From an uncultured Bacteroidia bacterium (GTDB lineage: Bacteria; Bacteroidota; Bacteroidia; Bacteroidales; UBA932), in NCBI GenBank assembly GCA_902785575.1, contig CACZZF010000001.1, positions 248,001-312,000 on the forward strand: 64,000 nt of DNA, written 5' to 3'. Positions 32,339 to 41,170 of the stretch are shown in pieces. How positions within the stretch are numbered: position 1 is the first letter of the stretch; each line of letters starts with the position of its first letter. The notes under the pieces are model-generated. The model made no database searches. It was not told the origin of the DNA and worked only from the letters and a program-made list of their open reading frames with translations. Made by a program: the position numbers and the translations under genes.

Positions 32339-34428
32339 TCCCTCAGGAGACGATACAGAAAATCCTTGACACCGCCCGTATCGAGGAGGTGGTGGCCGAC
32401 TTCGTGACTCTGCGAAAGCGAGGGGCCGATTGGTGGGGCTGCTGCCCCTTCCACAACGAGAAGACCCCATCTTTCCATGTCGTGCCGGCCAAGGGAATAT
32501 ATTACTGTTTCGGCTGCCATAAGGGAGGCTCCTCGGTGGGCTTTGTGATGGATCATGAGCACATGTCCTACCCTGACGCGCTCAGATATCTTGCCAAGAA
32601 ATACAACATCGAGGTGGTTGAGGAGGAGCAGAGCGCCGAGGAACTGGCCGCCCGCCAAAGGAACGAGAGCCTATATCTCGTGTCGGATTTCGCCGAAGGT
32701 TTTTTCCAGGAACAACTGAAGAGCGGCGAAGGTAAAGCGGTGGGCCTCAATTATTTCCACACTAGAGGCCTGGAAGATGAAACTATCTCGAAATATGGTC
32801 TTGGTTGGGCGCCATCCGACCGGCACTCTTTCACCGACGCCGCCAAGGCGAAGGGTTTCAAGGATGAGTATCTCTTAGAGACCGGCCTTTGCGCGAAATA
32901 TGATGACAAGCCGGATCTCCACGACAGATTCGTGGAAAGGGTCACCTTCCCTATCCATTCAGTGAGCGGCAGGATTATCGGATTCGGAGCCAGGACATTG
33001 AAGTCAAAGGAGGAAGGGAAACCATATGCGAAATACGTCAACTCCAAGGAGAGCGCCATCTATGTGAAGAACCAGTCTTTGTACGGAATATGGTTCGCTA
33101 AGAGCGAGATGGCGAAGAAAGACAAGTGCTTCCTTGTGGAAGGCTACTTGGACGTCCTTTCCATGCATCAGCTAGGGATCACCAATGTTGTGGCCTCCAG
33201 CGGTACCGCCTTGACTGACGGCCAGATACGCCTCATTGGCCGGTTCACCAAGAACGTCACTATAATGTATGACGGAGACGAGGCCGGCGTAAAGGCCGCG
33301 TTGAGAGGAATCGACATGTTCCTGCGCCAAGGAATGGATGTCAAAGTAGTCCTGATCCCTGACGGGGACGACCCGGATTCTTTCGCGAGGAAACACACCT
33401 TGGAAGAGGTGGAGGACTTCATAGCGAGGAATGAGCAGGACTTCGTGGATTTCAAGGGCTCTCTGCTTATGCGGGACGCCGGGGACGATCCACTCAAACG
33501 CGCCTCTGTCATCAATGATATCGCTGACACTATCGCGGATATTCCTGACGCTATAAAAAGGGAGACCTATATCGACTTCATGAGCAGGAAGTTCGACATT
33601 CGCCGGGCTGCTCTTGAAGAGCGTGTCAGCGCCACCAGGGCGAAATATTTGACCAAGACCGCATCTGGCGATGGTTCCGTATCGGCCGGACGGCCGTCCG
33701 GGCCCGGCCGCGTCCATTCTCGCTCCGCCCTTCGACAAGCTCAGGACGGCGCTGCGGCTGAGTACGGCCTAAGCCCGGAGGCCGCTCCGGCCGTATCAGA
33801 ACTTTCGCGTGGCCCGGAGGGCCGTCCGGCTAATGATGACTTATCCGCCTTGGAAGAGAATCCAATTATGGCGAAAGCGGAGCGGGATCTGCTGAACTTC
33901 ATCCTGGCCAATGGCACCACCCTCCTTGAGTTCCAAAGCGACTCTGAATTCTATCCGGGAGATGGAGAAGAGGCACAGACGGTATTCGACTTCATCAGCC
34001 AGGCTCTTGAGGCAGATGAGACCGGTTTCGCCAACTCGGCTTACCAGTCCACTTACGACGCCTACTCCGACGCGTATTACGAAGGATATACCCAAGACGA
34101 GATTGTGAAACGTCTCCTAGACAGTGCTGATAGGACCGTGGCATTTGTGGCTTCACAACTATCTACAGATGAGCGTTACGATCTATCAGTCAAGAATTTA
34201 CGCGATGCCATGATGTCCAAAGGTTCTTGGCTGACAAAGTTCGTCCCCAAATCAATCCTCGTTTTCCAGGCCTGCCGGCTCGAGGACAGGGAGCGCTCCC
34301 TGAAAGAAGATCTTCGTAAGGCCCAGACTATCGGAGACCAGAACCGTGAAGTGGAAATAATGCAAAGCCTTGTGCGTCTGCGCAAAGCCATCAAAGCCGT
34401 AAAAGTCCGCCTCGGAAGGGAAAAATAA
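32335..34428 (+). CDS. dnaG: DNA primase carrying an in-frame repeat insertion
   Basis: A 697-residue primase. It has an N-terminal zinc-binding domain (CPFHNEKTPSFHV…YYCFGCHKGG), the RNA polymerase domain, the TOPRIM motifs (FLVEGYLDVLSMHQ, SSGTALTDGQ, MYDGDEAGVKAA) and a C-terminal helicase-interaction region. It makes RNA primers for replication. Residues ~451-499 are a 49-codon insert (33684-33830) with imperfect 20-base terminal inverted repeats and a core shared with metG. It sits in the linker between catalytic and C-terminal domains, where it should be tolerated. ATGA overlap couples it to the HdeD-like gene. Confidence 0.96.
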   Translation: MIPQETIQKILDTARIEEVVADFVTLRKRGADWWGCCPFHNEKTPSFHVVPAKGIYYCFGCHKGGSSVGFVMDHEHMSYPDALRYLAKKYNIEVVEEEQSAEELAARQRNESLYLVSDFAEGFFQEQLKSGEGKAVGLNYFHTRGLEDETISKYGLGWAPSDRHSFTDAAKAKGFKDEYLLETGLCAKYDDKPDLHDRFVERVTFPIHSVSGRIIGFGARTLKSKEEGKPYAKYVNSKESAIYVKNQSLYGIWFAKSEMAKKDKCFLVEGYLDVLSMHQLGITNVVASSGTALTDGQIRLIGRFTKNVTIMYDGDEAGVKAALRGIDMFLRQGMDVKVVLIPDGDDPDSFARKHTLEEVEDFIARNEQDFVDFKGSLLMRDAGDDPLKRASVINDIADTIADIPDAIKRETYIDFMSRKFDIRRAALEERVSATRAKYLTKTASGDGSVSAGRPSGPGRVHSRSALRQAQDGAAAEYGLSPEAAPAVSELSRGPEGRPANDDLSALEENPIMAKAERDLLNFILANGTTLLEFQSDSEFYPGDGEEAQTVFDFISQALEADETGFANSAYQSTYDAYSDAYYEGYTQDEIVKRLLDSADRTVAFVASQLSTDERYDLSVKNLRDAMMSKGSWLTKFVPKSILVFQACRLEDRERSLKEDLRKAQTIGDQNREVEIMQSLVRLRKAIKAVKVRLGREK
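33684..33830 (+). repeat. 147-base palindrome-bounded element inserted in frame in dnaG
   Basis: The ends GGCCGGACGGCCGTCCGGGC (33684-33703) and GGCCCGGAGGGCCGTCCGGC (33811-33830) are inverted repeats with one mismatch over the overlap. The first 110 bases align without gaps to metG 36921-37030 with about 12 differences. The core contains CCTTCGACAAGCTCAGGA. The length is a multiple of three and the frame has no stop; the core reads Leu-Arg-Gln-Ala-Gln-Asp. Confidence 0.85.
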
Positions 34429-35199
34429 TCAAAACCTGAACGACAGGCCGGCGGTCATGGAGAAGAACCAGCGGAGGGGCTTGTCGGAAACGGTCACATT
34501 CACATCACACGTTCCGCCTTCTTTTTGAAAGGTCTCGGTGTGGTTGATATAGTTCCTGGTGAGATTGTAGTGGACAGCGGGACTGAGCTTAAGGTCAAAA
34601 CGCCAGATCCTGTAATTGGCGCAAGCCCCGGCGTCCAGAGTCATTAAAAAGTCCCCTTTTTTCTCTGTCCAAGAGCTTTCCCCATTTGAATATCCAGCCC
34701 CCCAGTAAGCGGTCGAAACAGGAGAGCTATCCCCAAAAACCAGCCCCGGGGTAATGCCGGCGAAGAACTCGGCCTGGCTGAACAAGTTGGCGACGAATGC
34801 GGCAAGGGCTCCCCGCAGCGGATTGGAATATCCCATAATCGCTTCATAACCAAATGTTTCCCCAGCGGCGATAGCACCACTCCTCACCTGTCCGTTTGTG
34901 CTTCTGGCTGGGGTTCGGTAAGAGAAAGCCACAGGAATCCCGAAAGAATTGTCCACCTCGGCGACACGGGGAACGAACTGGAGTCCTGTCCGGAAGCCCA
35001 GTCCGGAAGAATTGAAATGACCATATGTCACGCCGTACACGACATCTGTCCCTTGACCCTTGTACATAGGCACATAGGCTCCGACATAGAAGCCAAAGTC
35101 ATCGGAAAGGTTATCCAGGTTCCGGGATTTGTTCTGGGCGGACGCGCAGACAGACAACAGGACCAACGCTAAAGCCGCCAAAGATATACGATTTTTCAT
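34429..35199 (-). CDS. Secreted beta-barrel-like protein of unknown function
   Basis: A 256-residue protein with a clear signal peptide (MKNRISLAALALVLLSVCASAQ). The mature part has alternating short strands rich in Gly, Tyr and Phe (DDFGFYVGAYVPMY, GLGFRTGLQFVPRV, FFAGITPGLVFG, WFFSMTAGLSFRF). It ends in a phenylalanine, the usual outer-membrane barrel-insertion signal. It is most likely a small outer-membrane barrel. It abuts the end of the convergent dnaG with no gap. Confidence 0.72.
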   Translation of the reverse strand: MKNRISLAALALVLLSVCASAQNKSRNLDNLSDDFGFYVGAYVPMYKGQGTDVVYGVTYGHFNSSGLGFRTGLQFVPRVAEVDNSFGIPVAFSYRTPARSTNGQVRSGAIAAGETFGYEAIMGYSNPLRGALAAFVANLFSQAEFFAGITPGLVFGDSSPVSTAYWGAGYSNGESSWTEKKGDFLMTLDAGACANYRIWRFDLKLSPAVHYNLTRNYINHTETFQKEGGTCDVNVTVSDKPLRWFFSMTAGLSFRF

Positions 35200-35270
35200 T
35201 CCCTATTCATAAATTACGGTCTCAAAACCCTTCAAAAAACATTCCTTGTGGAACATCCGGAGGAATTTGC

Positions 35271-35278
35271 TAACTTTG
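35271..35278 (+). promoter_or_regulatory. -7 box ahead of metG
   Basis: TAACTTTG fits TAnnTTTG and lies 20 bases before the metG ATG. A TTG occurs 22 bases upstream (35246-35248), a slightly long spacer. Confidence 0.4.
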
Positions 35279-35298
35279 CGAATCTTTAATCATTATTT

Positions 35299-37590
35299 AT
35301 GGAGAAGAATTTCAAGAGAACGCTTGTGACATGCGCGCTGCCGTACGCCAACGGTCCCGTGCATATCGGCCATCTGGCCGGAGTCTATGTGCCTGCCGAT
35401 ATATTCGTGAGATACAAGAGGATGAAGGGCGAGGATGTCCTGTTCATCTGTGGCTCAGACGAGCATGGCGTGCCTATCACCATCAAGGCGAGGGCAAATG
35501 GGGTGACTCCCCAGGACATCGTGGACAAGTACCACAGCATTATTAAGGACTCTTTCACAAGGCTGGGAATCAATTTCGACATATATTCCCGCACTACCTC
35601 AAAGGTGCATCACAAGAACGCCTCTGAGTTCTTCCGTGAGCTCTACGATAAGGGCAAGTTCATCACCAAGGAGAGCGAGCAGTACTACGATCCCGAGGCC
35701 AAGACATTCCTGGCTGACAGGTATATAGTCGGTACCTGCCCAAAGTGCGGCAATCCGAACGCTTATGGTGACCAGTGTGAGAAGTGCGGAAGCACCCTCA
35801 GCCCTGAGGAACTCATCAACCCGAAGTCCAAACTCAGCGGCGCCGAACCGATAAAGAAGAAGACCACCCACTGGTATCTCCCTCTGGATCAATACGAGCC
35901 TTGGCTCCGTGAATGGATTCTTGAGAACCACAAGGAGTGGAGAACAAATGTCTACGGCCAGTGCAAGTCATGGTTGGACGGCGGTCTCCAGCCCCGTGCT
36001 GTCAGCCGCGATCTCGACTGGGGCGTTCCTGTCCCGGTAGAGGGAGCAGAGGGTAAGGTGCTCTATGTATGGTTTGACGCTCCGATAGGTTATATATCTA
36101 ATACTCAGGAGCTTCTGCCCGAGAGTTGGGAGAAATGGTGGAAGGATGAGGACACCCGCCTTATCCATTTCATCGGCAAAGACAATATCGTTTTCCATTG
36201 CATCGTCTTCCCTTCGATGCTGAAAGCGCGTGAGAATTATATCCTCCCGGACAATGTTCCCTCCAATGAGTTCCTCAACCTCGAGAGCGACAAGATCTCA
36301 ACCTCCCGCAACTGGGCGGTTTGGCTCAATGAATATGTCGATGATTTCCCTGGCCAGGAGGACACGCTCCGCTACGTTCTCTGCGCCAACGCTCCCGAGA
36401 CAAAGGATAATGACTTCACTTGGAAGGACTTCCAGCAAAGGAACAATAGCGAGTTGGTAGCAATCCTGGGCAATTTCGTCAACAGGGCGGTTGTCCTGAC
36501 ACAGAAATATTTCGGAGGCAAGGTGCCTGCGAACCTTAAGCCGGAAACCATTGACGCTGAGACACTAGCGCAGATTCCCGAGCTTCGCCGCAGCCTCGAG
36601 GCCAACCTCGAAGGATTCCATTTCAGGGAGGCCCTGAAAGACGCCATGAGCATAGCCCGTGTCGGCAACAAATACATCTCCGACACCGAGCCTTGGAAGG
36701 TCGCGAAGACCGATATGGACCGCACCGCCTCGATCCTCTACACCTCGCTGCAGATATGCGCCAACCTGGCTATCGCGTTCGAGCCGTTCACTCCGTTCTC
36801 GGCTGAGAAGCTGAGGGGAATCCTGAAGGTCGGGTTGGACGCTGGTTTCGACCATCGCTCCGGTGAAGGCGAGCCGACGGTGAACTTCTACAAGCCCGGC
36901 GAATGCCGCGCCTTGCATACGGCCGGACAGCCGCTCGAGCCCGGCCGCGTCCATTCTCGCTTTGCCCTTCGACAAGCTCAGGACGAAGCTGCGGCTGAGT
37001 ACGGCCTAAGCTCGACGGCTGCTCCGGCCGGGCCGGTCCCTGAGCTTGTCGAAGGGCCGGTGCTGGCTTGGGACGACTTGGGACGTGGAGATATACTGCC
37101 GGTCGGACATGAGCTCGGAGAGGCGGTCTTGCTGTTCAGCAAGATTGAGGACAGCGTCATCGACGCCCAGATCGCCAAACTGAACGCCACCAAAGCGGCC
37201 AATGAAGCCGCCGCGAAAGCCGCTGAGGCGGAGGAAGCCGCTCACAAGGTTGAGCCCCAGAAGCCCGAAGTCACTTTCGAAGACTTTGGAGCCATGGACA
37301 TCCGCACCGCCACAGTCCTTGAGGCTGAGCGAGTCCCGAAGACAGACAAACTCCTCAAACTCACCATCGACACCGGCATCGACAAACGCGTCATCGTTTC
37401 GGGGATAGCTGAATACTACTCCCCCGAGGACATGCTCGGAAAGCAGATTTGCATCTTGGCGAACCTCAAACCAAGGATGATCCGCGGCATCGAGTCCAAG
37501 GGAATGATCCTGATGGCAAAACAGGGTGACGGAACCATGCGTCTCGTCACCCCGAGTGAAGCCGTGTCAAACGGCGCTGTTATCGGCTGA
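35299..37590 (+). CDS. metG: Methionyl-tRNA synthetase carrying an in-frame repeat insertion
   Basis: A 763-residue class I synthetase with the HIGH motif in [11 protein letters not shown], a zinc knuckle pair ([18 protein letters not shown]), the KMSKS variant DKISTSRN, an anticodon-binding helical domain and a C-terminal EMAP/Trbp111-type tRNA-binding domain (~658-763: [27 protein letters not shown]). It charges initiator and elongator tRNA-Met. It is longer than the usual ~680 residues because of an insert at residues ~541-590 whose DNA matches the dnaG insert. The insert falls just before the conserved [14 protein letters not shown], in a surface region. An Ala/Glu-rich linker precedes the tRNA-binding domain. 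Confidence 0.96.
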   Translation: MEKNFKRTLVTCALPYANGPVHIGHLAGVYVPADIFVRYKRMKGEDVLFICGSDEHGVPITIKARANGVTPQDIVDKYHSIIKDSFTRLGINFDIYSRTTSKVHHKNASEFFRELYDKGKFITKESEQYYDPEAKTFLADRYIVGTCPKCGNPNAYGDQCEKCGSTLSPEELINPKSKLSGAEPIKKKTTHWYLPLDQYEPWLREWILENHKEWRTNVYGQCKSWLDGGLQPRAVSRDLDWGVPVPVEGAEGKVLYVWFDAPIGYISNTQELLPESWEKWWKDEDTRLIHFIGKDNIVFHCIVFPSMLKARENYILPDNVPSNEFLNLESDKISTSRNWAVWLNEYVDDFPGQEDTLRYVLCANAPETKDNDFTWKDFQQRNNSELVAILGNFVNRAVVLTQKYFGGKVPANLKPETIDAETLAQIPELRRSLEANLEGFHFREALKDAMSIARVGNKYISDTEPWKVAKTDMDRTASILYTSLQICANLAIAFEPFTPFSAEKLRGILKVGLDAGFDHRSGEGEPTVNFYKPGECRALHTAGQPLEPGRVHSRFALRQAQDEAAAEYGLSSTAAPAGPVPELVEGPVLAWDDLGRGDILPVGHELGEAVLLFSKIEDSVIDAQIAKLNATKAANEAAAKAAEAEEAAHKVEPQKPEVTFEDFGAMDIRTATVLEAERVPKTDKLLKLTIDTGIDKRVIVSGIAEYYSPEDMLGKQICILANLKPRMIRGIESKGMILMAKQGDGTMRLVTPSEAVSNGAVIG
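36921..37062 (+). repeat. Palindromic element inserted in frame in metG
   Basis: Bases 36921-37030 align with the dnaG element. The core CCCTTCGACAAGCTCAGGA (36965-36983) is answered by an inverted copy TCCCTGAGCTTGTCGAAGGG (37037-37056), so the DNA and mRNA can form a long stem-loop. The frame stays open and reads PGRVHSR…ALRQAQD, as in dnaG. The right end is less clear than in dnaG. Confidence 0.85.
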
Positions 37591-37591
37591 T

Positions 37592-38728
37592 TTATTTCTT
37601 AATCAAGCTCTTGACATAGTCATAGAACTCAGGATCCTCGCCTACGATGGTCTTGTTGATGGTACCGTCAGGATTGAGGATAACCTTGGTGGGATAACCG
37701 GTCACGGCATACTTGAGAGGAATCCCGTCACCAGTGCCGTCAGGATTGTAGACATGGAGCCAAGGAAGCTCGTGATCCACGATAGCCTTCTTCCAGACCT
37801 CCTCAGTGTCGCCGCAGTCGATGCTCACAATCTCAATCTTGCCCTTGGCGTCCTTGTAGAGCTGCTTCATGTCTGGAATACCCTTCTTGCACCAGTAGCA
37901 CCACTCGCCCCAGAAGTCGAGGATGATGTACTTACCCTTGTTGTAGATTGATGAGAGATTGAAATCCTCACCCTTCTCATTCTTGAGGGTGAATACGGGA
38001 GCCGCCATGCCATCCTTTACCAATTCGGCGGCTTCAGCTCTAGCTTTTGCCTTTGTAGCCCTCTCGGTAGCCTGATCCACATAAACCTTCATAACACCCT
38101 GCTTGACATCGTCAGGGATGAGAGCCAGGACATCCAGAGCGTCCTTGCCGTCATCTCCGACCAGATGGTTGACCAAGGTGGCGCAGAAGAGGGAAGCGGG
38201 CTTGCGGGTGATGAAATCCTTGGTGAGAGAGGCGATATGGTCATTTACCGCATCGTATTTAGCCATCACGGCATCCTTGGCCGCATCTGTGGCGGTCGGA
38301 GGAAGAGCTTGGTACTCAGCCACAATCTCCCTGAGTTTTAGCTTGTCCTCATTGCAGATGGTCTCATATTCATTCTGGTCCTTGTAGAAAGCGGAGCCGC
38401 CCAGGACAACCAAAGAGTCTAAACTGCCTCCGATCTTGGCGTACTCGCCGGGAACGAACACGAGAGGGGTCCTCAAGCCGCTGACAGGATCAATGAGGAG
38501 CAGACCACGGACCTCAGTCTCAGGGATCTCGCATGAGAAATTACCACCCTTCGCCAAGACATCGATAGTGTTTATCGGGGTCCTTTGGTTGGTAACGTCA
38601 TAAATCTCAACCCTGAGAGAATCGCCATCCAGGCCATCAAGATGTCCGGCGATGACATTTTTCTTGGCGCACGAAGCGCAGATGAGCGGAAGCACGGCCG
38701 CCACAAGATAAATGATTGACTTTTTCAT
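37592..38728 (-). CDS. TlpA-like thioredoxin-fold lipoprotein with DUF4369 domain
   Basis: A 378-residue lipoprotein (signal ends LICASC-AKKN). Residues ~25-120 resemble the DUF4369 beta-domain (IAGHLDGLDGDSLRVEIYDV). A helical spacer leads to an AhpC/TSA-TlpA thioredoxin domain at ~235-375 with the redox motif WCYWC and the cis-proline region GYPTKVILNPDG. It probably reduces or isomerises disulfides in the periplasm. It is 30 bases after the GH53 gene on the same strand, and its end lies one base from the end of convergent metG. Confidence 0.9.
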   Translation of the reverse strand: MKKSIIYLVAAVLPLICASCAKKNVIAGHLDGLDGDSLRVEIYDVTNQRTPINTIDVLAKGGNFSCEIPETEVRGLLLIDPVSGLRTPLVFVPGEYAKIGGSLDSLVVLGGSAFYKDQNEYETICNEDKLKLREIVAEYQALPPTATDAAKDAVMAKYDAVNDHIASLTKDFITRKPASLFCATLVNHLVGDDGKDALDVLALIPDDVKQGVMKVYVDQATERATKAKARAEAAELVKDGMAAPVFTLKNEKGEDFNLSSIYNKGKYIILDFWGEWCYWCKKGIPDMKQLYKDAKGKIEIVSIDCGDTEEVWKKAIVDHELPWLHVYNPDGTGDGIPLKYAVTGYPTKVILNPDGTINKTIVGEDPEFYDYVKSLIKK

Positions 38729-38758
38729 ATTTGATAATAATTTGTTAGAGTTCGTGAA

Positions 38759-39901
38759 CTAATTGGAGAAACAACTGAGAATCGATGTGATAGGAGTAAA
38801 AGTGGTGCCGGAGCTGGAGAACGCGCCCATATCATAGGCTCCCCAACCATCGCAGACAAGACCTTTCTTGTTATATATGGCCGGCTTCCATTTTCCATCC
38901 ACCTCCGGTTCCCAGTAGAAGACTCCGGCGCAGACAGAAGGGCCCAAGCCCTTCACGGAATCGAAGAACGACTTCAGGCAATTCGCCGCGTCAGATGTGT
39001 TGGGCTTGACACCGACCTCGCAGATCATGACTTTGCAGGACTGCTTCGAGGCAAGGGTCTTGATGCTTGATATAGCGAGACTGTTCATCTGGCTCCATGT
39101 CTTGCCCGACTCGTTCATCGGATAGTGAGAGAGACCGATTATGTCGAACTTGCCACCAGCTTCCTTGAACTCCTTGAAGAACCAGCCGTCATATTCTCCC
39201 GCACTGAAGGCGTTGGCTATATGGACTATGACCGGAGTGTCTGGAAACACTTGTTTCACAGCATCATAGCCAGCGTTACTCAACTTTACGTAGCCTGAGT
39301 AACGAGCGCTTCCGCTCTTGTTCCAGTCGATCTTTCCGGCGTTCCAGGCCATCCCGTTGTTGGTCTCGTTCCCGACCTGCACCCAAGCCGGAATCACTCC
39401 CGCGGACTTGAGAGCGTTCAAAACTGTCGTGGTGTGTGACGCGACGGCGCTTGCTGCCTTGTCGGCTGAACAGGAATAGGAAGACCATGCTGAAGGAATG
39501 GTCTGCCTGCCGGGATCAGCAAATATGTCGCTATAATGAAAGTCTATCATAATAGCCATACCGGCCTCTTTTGCCCGCTTGGCCATCGCGACGACATCAT
39601 TCTGCCCGCTCCAGCCATTAGGATCCAAGGGATTGACCCAGACCCGCAGCCTTATCGAGTTCATTCCCAGGTTCTTGACAACCTGGAATATGTCCTTCCC
39701 ACCCTTGCTGTCACTGAAAGAAATACCGTCTCGCTCCATCTCGGAGGCCCAGCTGATGTCAGCTCCCTTGGCGAAAGACACACTCGTCACCGGATCCGGC
39801 GATACATTATCGACGTCATCCACAGGATCGCCCTCGCTGCCACAAGCGGCAAGGACGATGGAAAGCATCAAAGAAAAAATGTATGATAACCGCTTACTCA
39901 T
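38759..39901 (-). CDS. GH53 endo-beta-1,4-galactanase, lipoprotein
   Basis: A 380-residue secreted lipoprotein starting MSKRLSYIF, signal ending IVLAAC-GSEGD. The GH53 TIM-barrel signatures are GADISWASEMERDG, SIRLRVWVNP, MIDFHYSDIFADPG, VGNETNNGMAW with the acid/base Glu, IGLSHYP, and MICEVGV with the nucleophile Glu. It cuts beta-1,4-galactan side chains of pectin. Its start codon overlaps the end of a deoxynucleoside kinase gene by eight bases, an unexpected neighbour for a glycan enzyme; no SusC/SusD genes are nearby. Confidence 0.93.
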   Translation of the reverse strand: MSKRLSYIFSLMLSIVLAACGSEGDPVDDVDNVSPDPVTSVSFAKGADISWASEMERDGISFSDSKGGKDIFQVVKNLGMNSIRLRVWVNPLDPNGWSGQNDVVAMAKRAKEAGMAIMIDFHYSDIFADPGRQTIPSAWSSYSCSADKAASAVASHTTTVLNALKSAGVIPAWVQVGNETNNGMAWNAGKIDWNKSGSARYSGYVKLSNAGYDAVKQVFPDTPVIVHIANAFSAGEYDGWFFKEFKEAGGKFDIIGLSHYPMNESGKTWSQMNSLAISSIKTLASKQSCKVMICEVGVKPNTSDAANCLKSFFDSVKGLGPSVCAGVFYWEPEVDGKWKPAIYNKKGLVCDGWGAYDMGAFSSSGTTFTPITSILSCFSN

Positions 39902-40529
39902 CAACAGGATGGACCTCTGGGAAAAGACCGAAGAGCTCAGCGTCAATCTTGTCGGTGATCTTCTGGAAATCCTCAGGACGATTCTCGAACTTGATCTCAT
40001 CGACATTGATGATCAGCAGATGCCCGTCATATTCCTTGATCCAGTCCTCATAACGCTTATTCAAGCCGGTCAGGTAGTCGATCCTGATGCTGCTCTCATA
40101 ATCGCGTCCCCTCTTCTGGATCTGAGCCACAAGGTTCGGAATCGAAGAGCGGAGATAGATCAGCAGGTCAGGCTTGCTGACCAGCGACATCATCAGGTCG
40201 AAAAGATCGGAGTAGTTCTCAAAATCCCTCGTGCTCATAAGGCCCATCGAATGGAGGTTCGGGGCGAATATGCGGGCGTCCTCATAGATGGTCCTGTCCT
40301 GGATTATGACATCGTCGCACCTGGATATGTCCACGACATCCTTGAACCTCTTGTTGAGAAAATAAATCTGGAGATTGAAGGACCAGCGCTCCATGTCGGA
40401 GTAGAAATCCGCCAGATAAGGATTGAAATCGACCGACTCGAATTTCGGGGTCCAACCGTAGTGGGCTGCCAGCATCTTGGTCAGAGTGGTCTTGCCACTA
40501 CCTATGTTTCCTGCTATAGCGATATGCAT
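39894..40529 (-). CDS. Deoxynucleoside kinase (copy 1)
   Basis: A 211-residue deoxynucleoside kinase. It has the P-loop GNIGSGKTTL at residues 7-16, an ERWSF substrate-site motif, IIQDRTIYEDA (the DRS-like catalytic motif) and the lid region RGRDYESSIRIDYL. It salvages deoxynucleosides to monophosphates. The neighbour at 40547 is a close paralogue, and pairs with different base preference (as in Lactobacillus dAK/dGK) are known. The last bases overlap the GH53 start codon. Confidence 0.93.
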   Translation of the reverse strand: MHIAIAGNIGSGKTTLTKMLAAHYGWTPKFESVDFNPYLADFYSDMERWSFNLQIYFLNKRFKDVVDISRCDDVIIQDRTIYEDARIFAPNLHSMGLMSTRDFENYSDLFDLMMSLVSKPDLLIYLRSSIPNLVAQIQKRGRDYESSIRIDYLTGLNKRYEDWIKEYDGHLLIINVDEIKFENRPEDFQKITDKIDAELFGLFPEVHPVDE

Positions 40530-40546
40530 ATCTTGATGATTTTTAA

Positions 40547-41170
40547 TTATTTCTCCATTGGAAAGAGGCCATATAGCCCAGCGTCAATCTTATCAGTTAT
40601 ATATTCGAAATCCTCGGGGCGGCTTTCGAAATCAAGATTGTCGGTCTCAATCGTGAGGACCTTCCCTTTGTACTCCGAGATCCACTTGTCATAGCGTTCA
40701 TTAAGGCCTGCGAGATAGTCCAGGCCGATGGTCTGCTCATAGTCCCTTCCCCTCTTCTGGATCTGGGCCACAAGATGCGGAATCGAGCACTTCAGGTATA
40801 TCAGGAGGTCCGGCATCCCAGCCATCGAGGACATAACCCCGAAAAGATCCATATAGGTCTCATAGTCCCTTTTTGAAAGGTTGCCCATAGCGTAGTTGTT
40901 GGCAACGAATATGTACACTCCCTCATAAAGAGTCCTGTCCTGGATGATCACATCCTTGCTTTTGGATATTTCCAAAACGTCCTTGAACCTTTGGGCGAGG
41001 AAATACGTCTCGAGATTGTATGACCACCTGGGAATATCCTTATAATAGTCTTCCAAATAAGGATTATAGGTGACGGACTCATATTTGGGAGTCCATCCGT
41101 AATGCTTCGCCAGCATTCTCGTCAGCGTGGTCTTGCCGCTGCCTATGTTACCTGCTATACCTATATGCAT
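40547..41170 (-). CDS. Deoxynucleoside kinase (copy 2)
   Basis: A 207-residue paralogue of the next gene, alike across most of its length: GNIGSGKTTLTRMLAKHYGW, PRWSYNLETYFLAQRFKD, IIQDRTLYEGVYIF and KRGRDYEQTIGLDYL. The substitutions around the substrate pocket (SYNLETYFLA versus SFNLQIYFLN, and EGVYIFVANNYAMG versus EDARIFAPNLHSMG) suggest different nucleoside preference. Its start overlaps the end of the MBL hydrolase gene by ten bases. Confidence 0.93.
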   Translation of the reverse strand: MHIGIAGNIGSGKTTLTRMLAKHYGWTPKYESVTYNPYLEDYYKDIPRWSYNLETYFLAQRFKDVLEISKSKDVIIQDRTLYEGVYIFVANNYAMGNLSKRDYETYMDLFGVMSSMAGMPDLLIYLKCSIPHLVAQIQKRGRDYEQTIGLDYLAGLNERYDKWISEYKGKVLTIETDNLDFESRPEDFEYITDKIDAGLYGLFPMEK

